This document shows positions 50,063-57,300 of a stretch of DNA of 57,300 nucleotides, piece by piece. Location: positions 1-57,300 of the forward strand of contig PNJQ01000013.1 in assembly GCA_013821985.1 (NCBI GenBank). The letters run 5' to 3'. The stretch is from Opitutus sp. (GTDB taxonomy: Bacteria > Verrucomicrobiota > Verrucomicrobiia > Opitutales > Opitutaceae). Position 1 is the first letter of the stretch. Each line of letters begins with the position of its first letter. Below the pieces are notes generated by a model. It searched no databases. It saw nothing but the letters and a program-made list of their open reading frames with translations, and had not been told where the DNA came from. The position numbers and the translations under genes were made by a program.

Positions 50063-50472
50063 GCGGCCAGCGGAGCGAGCAGTGGAGCCGCAGGCGCGTC
50101 AGCCGTAGCCTCGGCGAAGACGCCCCCTCGGCGCGCCCGCCGCACCGCACCGGGAGATTTTCCGGCTGCGCTGGGGCGCGCGTCCCCCCGGACCGCGCCG
50201 CACTTCGCTTAATTCCTCGGCTCCGCCGGCTTCGCGCGCCCGTTTTTACGCGCGCCGGGTCGCGCCGCTCTGCGGCGCGGTAGGTGCCAACCCCACCGCC
50301 GCGCGCGGCGCCACGGCGAACTCGTGCGCGCTGCGGTGTGGCGCGATTCCCGTGTGGGGTGCACCCCCCCGGCTAATCGGGCGCACACCTACTTCGGCGA
50401 AGCGCGGCCGTCACGTAGAGTCCGGGGCCTACCTCCCATCCGTTGTGGATGCGCGCGGAACCCAAAGCCGAA
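50063..50472. other. 410-bp GC-rich leader region of the exopolysaccharide operon
   Basis: No supported gene. Features seen: a perfect 12-bp palindrome GGGGTGCACCCC at 50356-50367, and imperfect symmetry between GTAGGTGCCAACCCCAC (50280-50296) and GTGTGGGGTGCAC (50353-50365). This probably holds the operon promoter and regulatory sites. Confidence 0.5.
50356..50367. promoter_or_regulatory. 12-bp palindrome upstream of the polysaccharide export operon
   Basis: GGGGTGCACCCC is perfectly symmetric, 106 bp before the predicted start codon. It is a candidate binding site for the adjacent response regulator or another dimeric factor. Confidence 0.35.
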
Positions 50473-53394
50473 ATGAATAACATCGCAGAGGAAAACCTCA
50501 CTGACGCTCCGGCGCAACCTGGAGCTAGAGCCACACCCTACCGTGGTTCTCGGCGCTGGATGAACCAGCAAGCCTACCGCTATGATTCGCCACCCTACGC
50601 CGGCCTCAACGGCTCCGGCGGTCGCGCCTCGACCGGCTCCTTCGACTTTTGGTCGTTGCTCGATCCGTTGATCCGGCGCTGGAAGTGGCCGCTGATCGTC
50701 GCGCTTCTCCTCGTTGGAGCAGGCACCTTCTTTGCCTTCAACCACTGGCGCACGACCTACACCGGCACGACCCAGCTGGTCTATACCACGCCGCCCACCA
50801 CCGAGAGCGGTTATCGTCCCCGCACGATCGCCATCCCGACGCTCACCGGCCTGCTCCGCTCGCCCGAACTGCTGCGCCGCGTGGGCGCCTACGCCAAACC
50901 GGCCCTCACGGCCGCGGAAGTCGATCGCGCCATCCGGATCACGCCGGAACGCGACAGCGACATCATCAGCATCTCGGCTGTCGGAGCCGATGCCGAAGCC
51001 GCGGTCAGCCTCGCCAACCTGTATGCCCGCGAAGCCGTCCGCTACATGCGCGAGGTTCAGGGCCGGGATGCCGAGGATTCCGTCGCCATCGCCCAAAAGC
51101 GCCTCCAGCAAATCGACGCGGATCTCTCCACCGTGCAGAACCGCCTGCTCAATCTTCCGGTGGCCGCCGTCATCCCGGCAAGCACGCTGCCGACGATCGA
51201 TCCCACCGCCCAGCGCATCACGGCCGCCGAGGAGGAACTCACCGGGCTGCTCGCGCGCTACACCGACGCGCATCCGTTGGTGAAGGAACAGCGGGCCCGC
51301 ATCGCCGCACTGAAAGCGACGTTCCAACCGGCTTCGGTCGCGAGCAACACCGCGACAACGACGCCCGCCGCCAATCGACCCCTCGCCCCCGGCGACGATA
51401 TCGAGCTGCTGCGCAACCAGGCGCGCAATCTCGAGAGCATCCGCGCGCAATTGCTGAACCAACAGCAATCCGCCGCGCTCATCGCGAGCAGCGCGCCGGG
51501 CTACCTCCACGTTTTCAATCCCGCCGAACCCGAAAACGTGGTGGCCAAAAAGCCGCACGTGCAGATCGGCATCTTCGCGCTGTTCCTCGGCCTCACGGGC
51601 CTGGTCGCCACCGCGGCCACCATGGTCGGCCGCGAATTTTTCGACAATCGCATCAAGACGGCGTCCGACGTCCGGCGCATCGCCCACCTCCCGGTGATCG
51701 CCAGCCTGCCTGACACCTCGCGCATGACGGCCGCGCAACGCGACCGCTGGGCGTTCCGCACCTGGACCGCCCTCCAACGCCGCCTCAGCGTCTCCTCCAA
51801 TCACGGCCTCGTCTGCGGTTTCACCTCCGCCGCGGCCGGCGAGGGTCGCTCGACCTGGATCAAGCTCATGGCGCAGGCCGCCGCCGAACGGGGCTTCCGC
51901 GTCATGACCATCACGACCCAGCCGGGCGGACCAACGTCCGCCGTCGAAGCAGACGTGGTCGGAGCCAACGGCGTTTCCCCCGGCACCATCATGGTCGGCG
52001 GCGAACACGCCCCGGTGCTCACGAGCGACGTGCTTGCCTCGCCCGGTCTCATCACGGAGCAACTTGCCAAGACCGACGCCCCGCCGCGGATCGACATCCC
52101 GGTGCCGGGCTGGGTTTGGAATCTCGAGCGCCGCAAGCAGTGGCTCGCCGCCCTGCAGGCGTGGCGCAAGATCGAGAACCTCGTCATTCTCGTCGAGCTG
52201 CCGCCGGCGAATATTCCGGAGACGATCCTCCTCGCCGAAAATCTCCCGAACGTCGTGTGGCTCTCCGAGGCCGGCAGTTCCGATTCGATGGAAACGCGCC
52301 AGCAGCTCGAGACGCTGCGCCAAGCTCGCTGCAATGTCGTCGGCGCCGTCCTGAATCGCGAAGTCGCGCCGCCCGTCAGCCAGCGCTTCACCCGCTGGAT
52401 CGGGTGCGGTCTCGCAGCGGCGGCCCTGGCCGCGTCGGCGCCCGAGGCTTCCGCCCAAGTGCCGAGCGCCGAGCCGGGCACCGGCCGGCTTTCCATTTCG
52501 CATCCCGCGGAGCGCGCCGACTGGCAGAAGAAATTGACGCTGGGACCCGGCGACGTGCTGACGCTCGGCCTCTACGGCGAGCCCACGCTGTTGCGCGAGG
52601 AAGTCCCGATCGGGCCGGATGGCACGATCAGTTTTCTTGAGGCGCGCGGCGTTCCCGCCGCCGGACTCACCGTGGATGAGCTGCGCGATCGGCTCGATCA
52701 ATCCCTCGGTCAGTTCCGCCGCTCGCCTCGCACGATCGTCGTTCCGGTGGCTTACCGCAGCAAAAACTACGTGGTGCTCGGCAAGGTCGCGCGCCGCGGC
52801 GTCTTCCCGCTCGACCGTCCCGTGACGCTCGTCGAGGCGGTCGCGCGCGCCGGCGGGTTCGAAACCGGCTTGCGCAACGGCGCGGTCGTCGAGGCCGCGG
52901 ATTTTTCCCGCGCCTTCCTGGCCCGCGGCTCGTCGCGCGTGCCGGTCGATTTCGACAAACTTTTCCGCTCCGGCGATCTCACCCAAAACGTGGCTCTGGC
53001 TCCTGGCGACTACCTCTATTTCCCCGCCAACGGCCTGCAGGAAGTCTATATTCTGGGTGAAGTGCGTTACCCCGGTTCACTGGGCTACGCGTCGGACGCG
53101 ACCACCGCCGTAGCTGCGGTCGCCGGACGCGGAGGCTTTACCGACCGCGCCTGGAAAGGACGCGTCCTCGTGGTGCGCGGCTCCCTCGAACGCCCCGAAG
53201 CGTTCGCCGTCGATGTCGGCGACGTGCTCGCCGGCCGCACGCCCGACTTCCCCCTGCAACCGCGCGACATCGTCTATGTCAGCCACCGCCCGTGGATCCG
53301 CGTCGAAGAGCTGCTCGACGCCGCTGCGTCGTCCTTCGTGCAGTCCGCCATCCTCAATTGGACCGGCTTGAAGACCGGACCCGTCATCAAATGA
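50473..53394 (+). CDS. Fused polysaccharide co-polymerase, degenerate BY-kinase-like domain and Wza-like export domain
   Basis: About 973 residues from the ATG at 50473 (ATG 50449 and TTG 50443 are alternatives). Residues 55-385 are a Wzz/PCP module with membrane helices near 72-90 and 364-384 and a periplasmic coiled coil. Residues 435-635 resemble the Wzc kinase domain, but the P-loop reads AAAGEGRST (Arg for Lys) and the second Walker motif is VILVELPP (Glu for Asp), with no Tyr-rich tail. A hydrophobic segment at about 638-662, ending ASA-Q, looks like an internal signal sequence. Residues 690-973 are a Poly_export domain with SLBB repeats (LTLGPGDVLTLGLYGE, YILGEVRYPGSLGY). Confidence 0.85.
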   Translation: MNNIAEENLTDAPAQPGARATPYRGSRRWMNQQAYRYDSPPYAGLNGSGGRASTGSFDFWSLLDPLIRRWKWPLIVALLLVGAGTFFAFNHWRTTYTGTTQLVYTTPPTTESGYRPRTIAIPTLTGLLRSPELLRRVGAYAKPALTAAEVDRAIRITPERDSDIISISAVGADAEAAVSLANLYAREAVRYMREVQGRDAEDSVAIAQKRLQQIDADLSTVQNRLLNLPVAAVIPASTLPTIDPTAQRITAAEEELTGLLARYTDAHPLVKEQRARIAALKATFQPASVASNTATTTPAANRPLAPGDDIELLRNQARNLESIRAQLLNQQQSAALIASSAPGYLHVFNPAEPENVVAKKPHVQIGIFALFLGLTGLVATAATMVGREFFDNRIKTASDVRRIAHLPVIASLPDTSRMTAAQRDRWAFRTWTALQRRLSVSSNHGLVCGFTSAAAGEGRSTWIKLMAQAAAERGFRVMTITTQPGGPTSAVEADVVGANGVSPGTIMVGGEHAPVLTSDVLASPGLITEQLAKTDAPPRIDIPVPGWVWNLERRKQWLAALQAWRKIENLVILVELPPANIPETILLAENLPNVVWLSEAGSSDSMETRQQLETLRQARCNVVGAVLNREVAPPVSQRFTRWIGCGLAAAALAASAPEASAQVPSAEPGTGRLSISHPAERADWQKKLTLGPGDVLTLGLYGEPTLLREEVPIGPDGTISFLEARGVPAAGLTVDELRDRLDQSLGQFRRSPRTIVVPVAYRSKNYVVLGKVARRGVFPLDRPVTLVEAVARAGGFETGLRNGAVVEAADFSRAFLARGSSRVPVDFDKLFRSGDLTQNVALAPGDYLYFPANGLQEVYILGEVRYPGSLGYASDATTAVAAVAGRGGFTDRAWKGRVLVVRGSLERPEAFAVDVGDVLAGRTPDFPLQPRDIVYVSHRPWIRVEELLDAAASSFVQSAILNWTGLKTGPVIK

Positions 53395-54677
53395 ACAACG
53401 TGAACTCTCCGCTCTTCTCCACTTCCACCGCCGGGGTCGGAACCCATTCCATCGAGTGCAACGCTCCGTCGTCGTCACGAACGAGCTGCGATGCACGGCG
53501 ACCGAGCGCCGCCCGCCATCTGGCCGCGGCCCCGTTCCTCGGGCTCCCGCGCCTGCTCCGCCGCTCGATCAATCCGCGCTTCCTCGCCGCCGGCTCGCTC
53601 GCCTGCCTCGCCGCATTTACCGCCGGCTGCGTCGCACACAAGGGCGGCGGCCAGCCGCTCGTGATCGACGCGACTCCGATCAACCCGGAGCCCACCGCCA
53701 CCGCCGCGACGCTCGATCCCGCCCTGCTCAATCCGCCCGCCCAGTCGTTCACGCTGGGCCCGGGCGATCAGATCGCGATCGAACTGCTCGACGAACCCGC
53801 TTCACGCACCATCTCCACCGTCGGCCCGGACGGTAAGATCTACTTTTATCTCACTCCGGGTCTCGACGTCTGGGGCAAGACGATCGCGCAAGTGCGCGAG
53901 GAACTCGAACGCGGGACCGAACAATACTTCCGCGAGCGGCGCCCCGTCTCCGTCACGCTTCGCTCCTCCCAAAGCGAACGCGTGTGGATCCTCGGACGCG
54001 TCAATCGCCCCGGCGTCTATCCCCTGCCCGGTTCGGTGACGCTGCTCGAAGCGCTCGCGCTCGCGGATGGACCGGCCTCCGCATCGCCCACGGCTGCGCT
54101 GAGCTCCGCCATCGGCGTGGACGTCGGCACTCCAATGGACGACTCCGCCGATCTGCGCCGCGCCTTCGTCATGCGTGACGGACAGCGGCTGCCGGTGGAT
54201 CTCGACCGATTGCTCAACCAGGGTGATCTCTCGCAAAACATCCGGTTGCGCGGCGGCGACTTCATCTTCCTCCCGTCCTCCGCGGGCAACGACGTGCGCG
54301 TCCTCGGCGCCGTGGTCAACGGCCGGAATGTCCCCTATCGTCGCGACATGACGCTGGTGCAGGCGGTCGCCAACGCCGGCGGCACGCTCCCCGATGCCTT
54401 CGTCTATCAGGTCGCGCTGGTGCGCGGCTCGATGAACGACCCGCGTATCGCGATCGTGAATTACCAGCAGATCATCACCGGCCAGGCGCCGGACGTGCGG
54501 CTCGAACCGCAGGATATCGTTTACGTGCCCAACGCGCCCTACCGCACGCTCAAGCGCTATGTTAATCTGATTCTCGACACGTTCGTGCGCGCCACCGGCG
54601 TGAATGAAGGCGCCCGCGCGATCGACCCGACGATCCCGCCGCCGGGCATCTCGGTGCCCGTGACGATCAATCCGTAG
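53391..54677 (+). CDS. Wza-type polysaccharide export lipoprotein
   Basis: 428 residues. A long basic N-terminus (1-66) precedes a lipoprotein signal with lipobox-like AAFTAGC near residue 80. The mature protein has a Poly_export domain (FTLGPGDQIAIELLDEP, VGPDGKIYFYLTPGLDVWG) and two SLBB domains (VWILGRVNRPGVYPLPG, VRVLGAVVNGRNVPYRRDM), ending DIVYVPNAPYRTLKRYVNLIL. It should form the outer-membrane export channel. The ATG overlaps the upstream stop as ATGA, so it is coupled to the fused protein. Two Wza-like modules thus occur in one operon. Confidence 0.9.
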   Translation: MNNVNSPLFSTSTAGVGTHSIECNAPSSSRTSCDARRPSAARHLAAAPFLGLPRLLRRSINPRFLAAGSLACLAAFTAGCVAHKGGGQPLVIDATPINPEPTATAATLDPALLNPPAQSFTLGPGDQIAIELLDEPASRTISTVGPDGKIYFYLTPGLDVWGKTIAQVREELERGTEQYFRERRPVSVTLRSSQSERVWILGRVNRPGVYPLPGSVTLLEALALADGPASASPTAALSSAIGVDVGTPMDDSADLRRAFVMRDGQRLPVDLDRLLNQGDLSQNIRLRGGDFIFLPSSAGNDVRVLGAVVNGRNVPYRRDMTLVQAVANAGGTLPDAFVYQVALVRGSMNDPRIAIVNYQQIITGQAPDVRLEPQDIVYVPNAPYRTLKRYVNLILDTFVRATGVNEGARAIDPTIPPPGISVPVTINP

Positions 54678-54697
54678 TCGCGACGCGACTCACCTTT

Positions 54698-54767
54698 TTT
54701 GGCAGGGCGGGAAATTGGGTCGGGCCGTCCGGCTTTCCGGTCCGACGCAGCGCCTCGCCCTGCCAAA
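54698..54767 (+). ncRNA. Candidate structured RNA after the export operon
   Basis: TTTGGCAGGGCG (54698-54709) pairs perfectly with CGCCCTGCCAAA (54756-54767). Inside, GTCGG (54719-54723) pairs with CCGAC (54742-54746) and CCGG (54729-54732) with CCGG (54737-54740). The nested fold is followed 8 bp later by a strong terminator, as in small RNAs or 3'-UTR elements. No known RNA family is recognised. Confidence 0.45.
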
Positions 54768-54774
54768 TGCCTTT

Positions 54775-54812
54775 CAAAACGCCCCCGCGCAAACACGGGG
54801 GCGTTTTGGTTT
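54775..54812. terminator. Strong long-stem terminator
   Basis: CAAAACGCCCCCG (54775-54787) and CGGGGGCGTTTTG (54796-54808) form a perfect 13-bp stem with A and T tracts at the base, so it can terminate in both directions. It closes the polysaccharide export operon. Confidence 0.92.
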
Positions 54813-54953
54813 CAAGGAGGCGATCCGTGGGCCACCGCGTTCAGAGCGGGACCGCTGCCCAATTCTCGTCGGACGCACGAAGAGCGACATCTTGCCATCG
54901 GCCTGTTCGCCCGCCTGTCTCGGCTGGCGGGCCGCTTCAACTCCACCAGACCG

Positions 54954-55394
54954 ATGACCAATCCTGTTCACGAGAAAGCCCCGCCCCGTCTCGCCTCGGC
55001 CAGTTTGCGCTACGAGCCAGGCGGCCAACCCAAAAAAATGCCGGGCAACGGCAGTGGCTGGATCCTCGCTCTCGCCATCCTCCAAGCCATCGGGGCTCTG
55101 GTATTTTTCGGAATCTCGGCATCGAACGAAGTTTCAACCGCCGAGCAAATCGGGGCGTTGATCGTGACCGGTGGTTTGTCGGCGGTGTTTTTCGGACTCT
55201 GGATCTGGGGGCGCAATTCCCCTTATCCCGCGCTCTGCACGGCGCTCGGACTTTTCCTCTTCGTGCATGCGGTTGACGCCGTGCTCGACCCCATGACGCT
55301 CCTGCGAGGCATCCTCGTAAAAATTGTCGTCCTAACGGGACTGATCACCGCGATTCAGAAAGCGCGGCGGGCGTCGAAATTTGACGCCCGATGA
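54954..55394 (+). CDS. Hypothetical membrane protein
   Basis: 146 residues: a hydrophilic, basic N-terminus (1-34), then four hydrophobic segments near 36-56, 68-88, 93-112 and 120-138, and a short basic tail. The family is not recognised. Its stop overlaps the ATG of the next membrane protein gene as ATGA at 55391-55394, so the two are coupled. The base composition is less GC-rich than neighbouring operons, which hints at different ancestry. Confidence 0.6.
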   Translation: MTNPVHEKAPPRLASASLRYEPGGQPKKMPGNGSGWILALAILQAIGALVFFGISASNEVSTAEQIGALIVTGGLSAVFFGLWIWGRNSPYPALCTALGLFLFVHAVDAVLDPMTLLRGILVKIVVLTGLITAIQKARRASKFDAR

Positions 55395-55786
55395 CCAAAC
55401 GATTTCTCGGGGCAAAAAACTGGGGCTCGTTCCTGGGAGCGTGGCTGCTTGAGACCGCCTTGTGGGTAGCGGTCGTTGGCTGGGTGCATCGCGGGCCCAC
55501 TCTTTATCTGTCGCTGGAAGCCATGACGTGGGGATTGGCTTTCATTTTCTCTTCTATCGCGATCCAAGCTGCGCTTCTGCGGCCCGTATCGTTCGCTCTC
55601 GCATCGCTCGCAGCGCATCGCGTCGGCGAATTCCCGGCCCGCCACAGCCTCATCCTTGGCTACCTTTTCAGCGGGCGGCGACCATGGCAGTCTCACGCCT
55701 CACGGCATATGAACCGATGTTCTTCACTCCAAAAGGGCCCGCGCCCGCACTCGTCTGGTTTGTTGGCGGTGCAGGATTGGTCGTGA
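55391..55786 (+). CDS. Hypothetical membrane protein, possibly frameshifted
   Basis: 131 residues. Residues 13-35 and 42-70 are hydrophobic helices; after about residue 90 the sequence becomes polar and unpatterned (GRRPWQSHASRHMNRCSS). In the +2 frame a hydrophobic segment continues instead (ALVWFVGGAGLVVTAIWLCL, stop at 55839), with an ATG at 55684. Either the gene is frameshifted around 55660-55690, or a second 51-residue membrane peptide overlaps it. Coupled to the upstream gene by ATGA. Confidence 0.5.
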   Translation: MTKRFLGAKNWGSFLGAWLLETALWVAVVGWVHRGPTLYLSLEAMTWGLAFIFSSIAIQAALLRPVSFALASLAAHRVGEFPARHSLILGYLFSGRRPWQSHASRHMNRCSSLQKGPRPHSSGLLAVQDWS

Positions 55787-55839
55787 CCGCAATCTGGTTG
55801 TGCTTACCCCATTCAAAGATTCCGACGAGCGGAACCTAG
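55684..55839 (+). CDS. Small membrane peptide or frameshifted C-terminus of the preceding gene
   Basis: 51 residues from the ATG at 55684: a polar start (MAVSRLTAYEPMFFTPKGP) and one clear membrane helix near residues 22-41 ending WLCLP. It overlaps the preceding gene in another frame. I favour the reading that this is the displaced end of one gene, but an independent small protein is possible. Confidence 0.35.
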   Translation: MAVSRLTAYEPMFFTPKGPAPALVWFVGGAGLVVTAIWLCLPHSKIPTSGT

Positions 55840-56218
55840 GGAGAGAAAGAATCGGACCGCCACCGCTTGTTCGTGTCAGTGATTCAGTCTCGCGCCCATG
55901 GCGTCTCTAATTGCTCGTTCGCTTCGTGTCGTTCAGGTGGTTCGCGGGCTCACCTCTTTGGCTCGCGTGCGCCGCCAGAGAGTCCGTCCTAGCCGCGCAC
56001 CTCGGCCCCGTGCGTTCCCGCCGCCCTCCGGCCGCCGCCACCCCGCACCCCGAGAACGACTTACCGGTCGCATGGGGGTTTCACGCACCCGCAGGCATAA
56101 TATTTTCGGAACCTCTCGCGTAGGTGAAACACTGACAGAGAACCACCACCCTCGGCTTACAGGTTTCTTGGAGGGTGGCTGATATAACCACCCGATGGCT
56201 GCCGCTAATCTCGGCGGC
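55840..56218. other. 379-bp intergenic region, leader of the Calx-beta surface protein
   Basis: No supported gene. AT-rich patches (CATAATATTTTCGG at about 56095-56110) may hold the promoter. A hairpin in the leader pairs CCACCCTC (56146-56153) with GAGGGTGG (56171-56178) around a 17-base loop, 41 bp before the start codon; it could affect translation or mRNA stability. Confidence 0.45.
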
Positions 56219-57300
56219 ATGGAGAAAAGAACCACCGCCCCTCTGTGGGCCAAGATCCTCTACGCGCTGGCCGCCTTGGTCGCCATCGCCGCCGTGGCAC
56301 CTGCCAAGGCCCAAACTACGTCGCCGACGTTGAGTCTCTCAACGTCGAACCCGATCGTGAACGAAGGTAACTCAACCACCGTCACAATCACCCGCACCGG
56401 CTCGACTGCGTCCGCTGTCACCGTGCCCTTTGCCCTCACCGGCACCGCCATCAAGTGGAACGACTACCGTCGCACTCCCAACGGCGACATGCCCGTCTCC
56501 CTCGTCATCCCCGCCGGCTCCGCCAGCGCCTCGATGACGATTCAAGCCGTCTCCGATTCGCAAACGGAAGGCAGCGAAACCGCCATCTTCACCCTGCAAT
56601 CCGTCAGCGGCTACGTGCTGGGCACCTCCGCCCTCGCCCTCGCAATCAATGATCCGGGCGTGAACACCGCGCCTCCGGTCATCAACACCGGCAGCACCGG
56701 CTCGACCGGCAGCACGGGTTCCACCACGACGCCGACCACGACCGCCGCGACGCTGAGCATCTCCGCGTCCGTCGCCATCGTGAACGAAGGCAACTCGACC
56801 ACCGTGACGATTTCGCGCACGGGCTCGACCGCCTCCGCCGTCACCGTGCCGTTCGCCCTCACCGGCACCGCCACGAAGTGGATCGACTACCGCCGCACGC
56901 CGAATGGCGACATGCCAACGAGCCTCGTGATCCCGGCCGGCGTCGCCAGCGCGTCGATGACGATTCAAGCCGTCTCCGACTCCGAAACGGAAGGCAGCCA
57001 GACCGCCATCCTCACGCTGCAACCCGTGAGCGGCTACTCGCTCGCCGTCTCGGCAGTCGCGCTCGCCATCAACGACCCCGGTGTCACCACCGCTCCTCCG
57101 GTGATTAACACCGGCGGCAGCACCGGCTCGACGGGTTCGACTGGCGGCACCACGACCACGCCGCCCCCGACCACCACGACGCCGACGCTCAGCATCGCGA
57201 CGTCGAACGCCATCGTGAACGAAGGCAGCTCCACGACCGTCACGATCTCGCGCACGGGCGCAACGACGTCCGCGGTCACGGTTCCCTTCACCCTCACCGG
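56219..57300 (+). CDS. Calx-beta-repeat surface protein, N-terminal part (continues beyond the window)
   Basis: 360 codons open to the window end. The ATG at 56219 starts a signal peptide (KILYALAALVAIAAVAPAKA, cleavage near residue 31). Then come highly similar tandem Calx-beta-like modules of about 141-145 residues; the landmark IVNEGNSTTVTI recurs with DNA spacings of 423 and 435 bp (56357, 56780, 57215). Each has an NDPGV-type end and a Ser/Thr/Gly/Pro linker such as NTGSTGSTGSTGSTTTP. Calx-beta domains bind Ca2+ and are common in large adhesins. The copies are nearly identical, suggesting recent duplication or recombination. Confidence 0.85.
   Translation, partial: MEKRTTAPLWAKILYALAALVAIAAVAPAKAQTTSPTLSLSTSNPIVNEGNSTTVTITRTGSTASAVTVPFALTGTAIKWNDYRRTPNGDMPVSLVIPAGSASASMTIQAVSDSQTEGSETAIFTLQSVSGYVLGTSALALAINDPGVNTAPPVINTGSTGSTGSTGSTTTPTTTAATLSISASVAIVNEGNSTTVTISRTGSTASAVTVPFALTGTATKWIDYRRTPNGDMPTSLVIPAGVASASMTIQAVSDSETEGSQTAILTLQPVSGYSLAVSAVALAINDPGVTTAPPVINTGGSTGSTGSTGGTTTTPPPTTTTPTLSIATSNAIVNEGSSTTVTISRTGATTSAVTVPFTLT

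Noticed and set aside
50389..52986. 865-residue minus-strand open frame opposite the polysaccharide export fusion
   Set aside because: It is antisense to a clearly homologous PCP/export protein; its composition (Arg, Gly, Ala and Asp rich) is typical of a shadow frame in GC-rich DNA.
56340..57300. Tandem repeats as a possible CRISPR array
   Set aside because: The period is 423-435 bp, in frame and protein-coding, with no short spacers.

Overview
The window is GC-rich, densely coding chromosomal DNA, most likely from an Opitutaceae-type member of Verrucomicrobiota. That placement is an inference from gene content: a PEP-CTERM-tagged lectin protein, DUF5916 and DUF481 envelope proteins, a CreBCD system, a GxxExxY relic and many dispersed short repeats. 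No rRNA, tRNA, CRISPR array or intact transposase was recognised.

Layout. 1-1135: the end of an accessory, phage- or element-like block of four tiny overlapping genes. 1309-2927: thioesterase-fold protein, AHSA1-type protein and an all-alpha dUTPase. 3141-6925: a low-complexity RGG-rich protein with a strong terminator, then murA and ruvB separated only by an inverted repeat. 6931-12608: a membrane protein, a creBCD regulon (creB-creC overlapping, short creD with an 11-bp operator-like array) and a sodium:solute symporter. 12869-17956: an osmolyte cluster consisting of a mannosylfructose/sucrose-phosphate synthase, a phosphatase fused to a GH100-like hydrolase, a PfkB sugar kinase and a small MscS channel, followed by a broken copy of the hydrolase tail. 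18112-21554 (minus): lectin/PEP-CTERM protein, SDR, GxxExxY relic, FolE2 and a PTPS-type pterin enzyme. 21686-27381: YycJ-like metallo-beta-lactamase protein, pyruvate kinase, DUF5916 protein, ICMT-like methyltransferase and DUF1653.

27473-32137: a zinc-type CobW GTPase translationally coupled to a WD40 protein that carries in-frame repeat insertions, an EamA exporter, an RluE-type pseudouridine synthase and a chrA fragment. 32144-37859: an NTPase-membrane fusion and a copper cluster (CxxC protein, OprC-like TonB receptor, CDCC propeller, CusF). 38478-41212: a divergent pair, a SLOG-domain four-TM protein and a TIR-TM protein separated by only 41 bp; this is the best candidate for an undescribed signalling or defence unit. 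41307-47887: PD40 propeller, ThpR, DUF481, 2OG oxygenase-like protein, an S9 peptidase coupled to an NAD(P)-binding protein, and a small conserved-looking ORF. 48301-50062: a NarL-type two-component pair. 50473-54677: an exopolysaccharide export operon in which a Wzz/Wzc-like protein is fused to a Wza-like export domain, followed by a second, lipoprotein Wza. 54698-57300: a structured-RNA candidate with terminator, small membrane proteins, and the 5' end of a large Calx-beta repeat surface protein running off the window.

Themes: envelope and exopolysaccharide export, osmoadaptation, copper and zinc handling, and several uncommon domain fusions. Short palindromic and 7-, 9- and 11-bp-period repeats fill many spacers and have also entered coding sequence. 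Starts were chosen from overlaps, signal peptides and family alignment from memory; no database search was possible.
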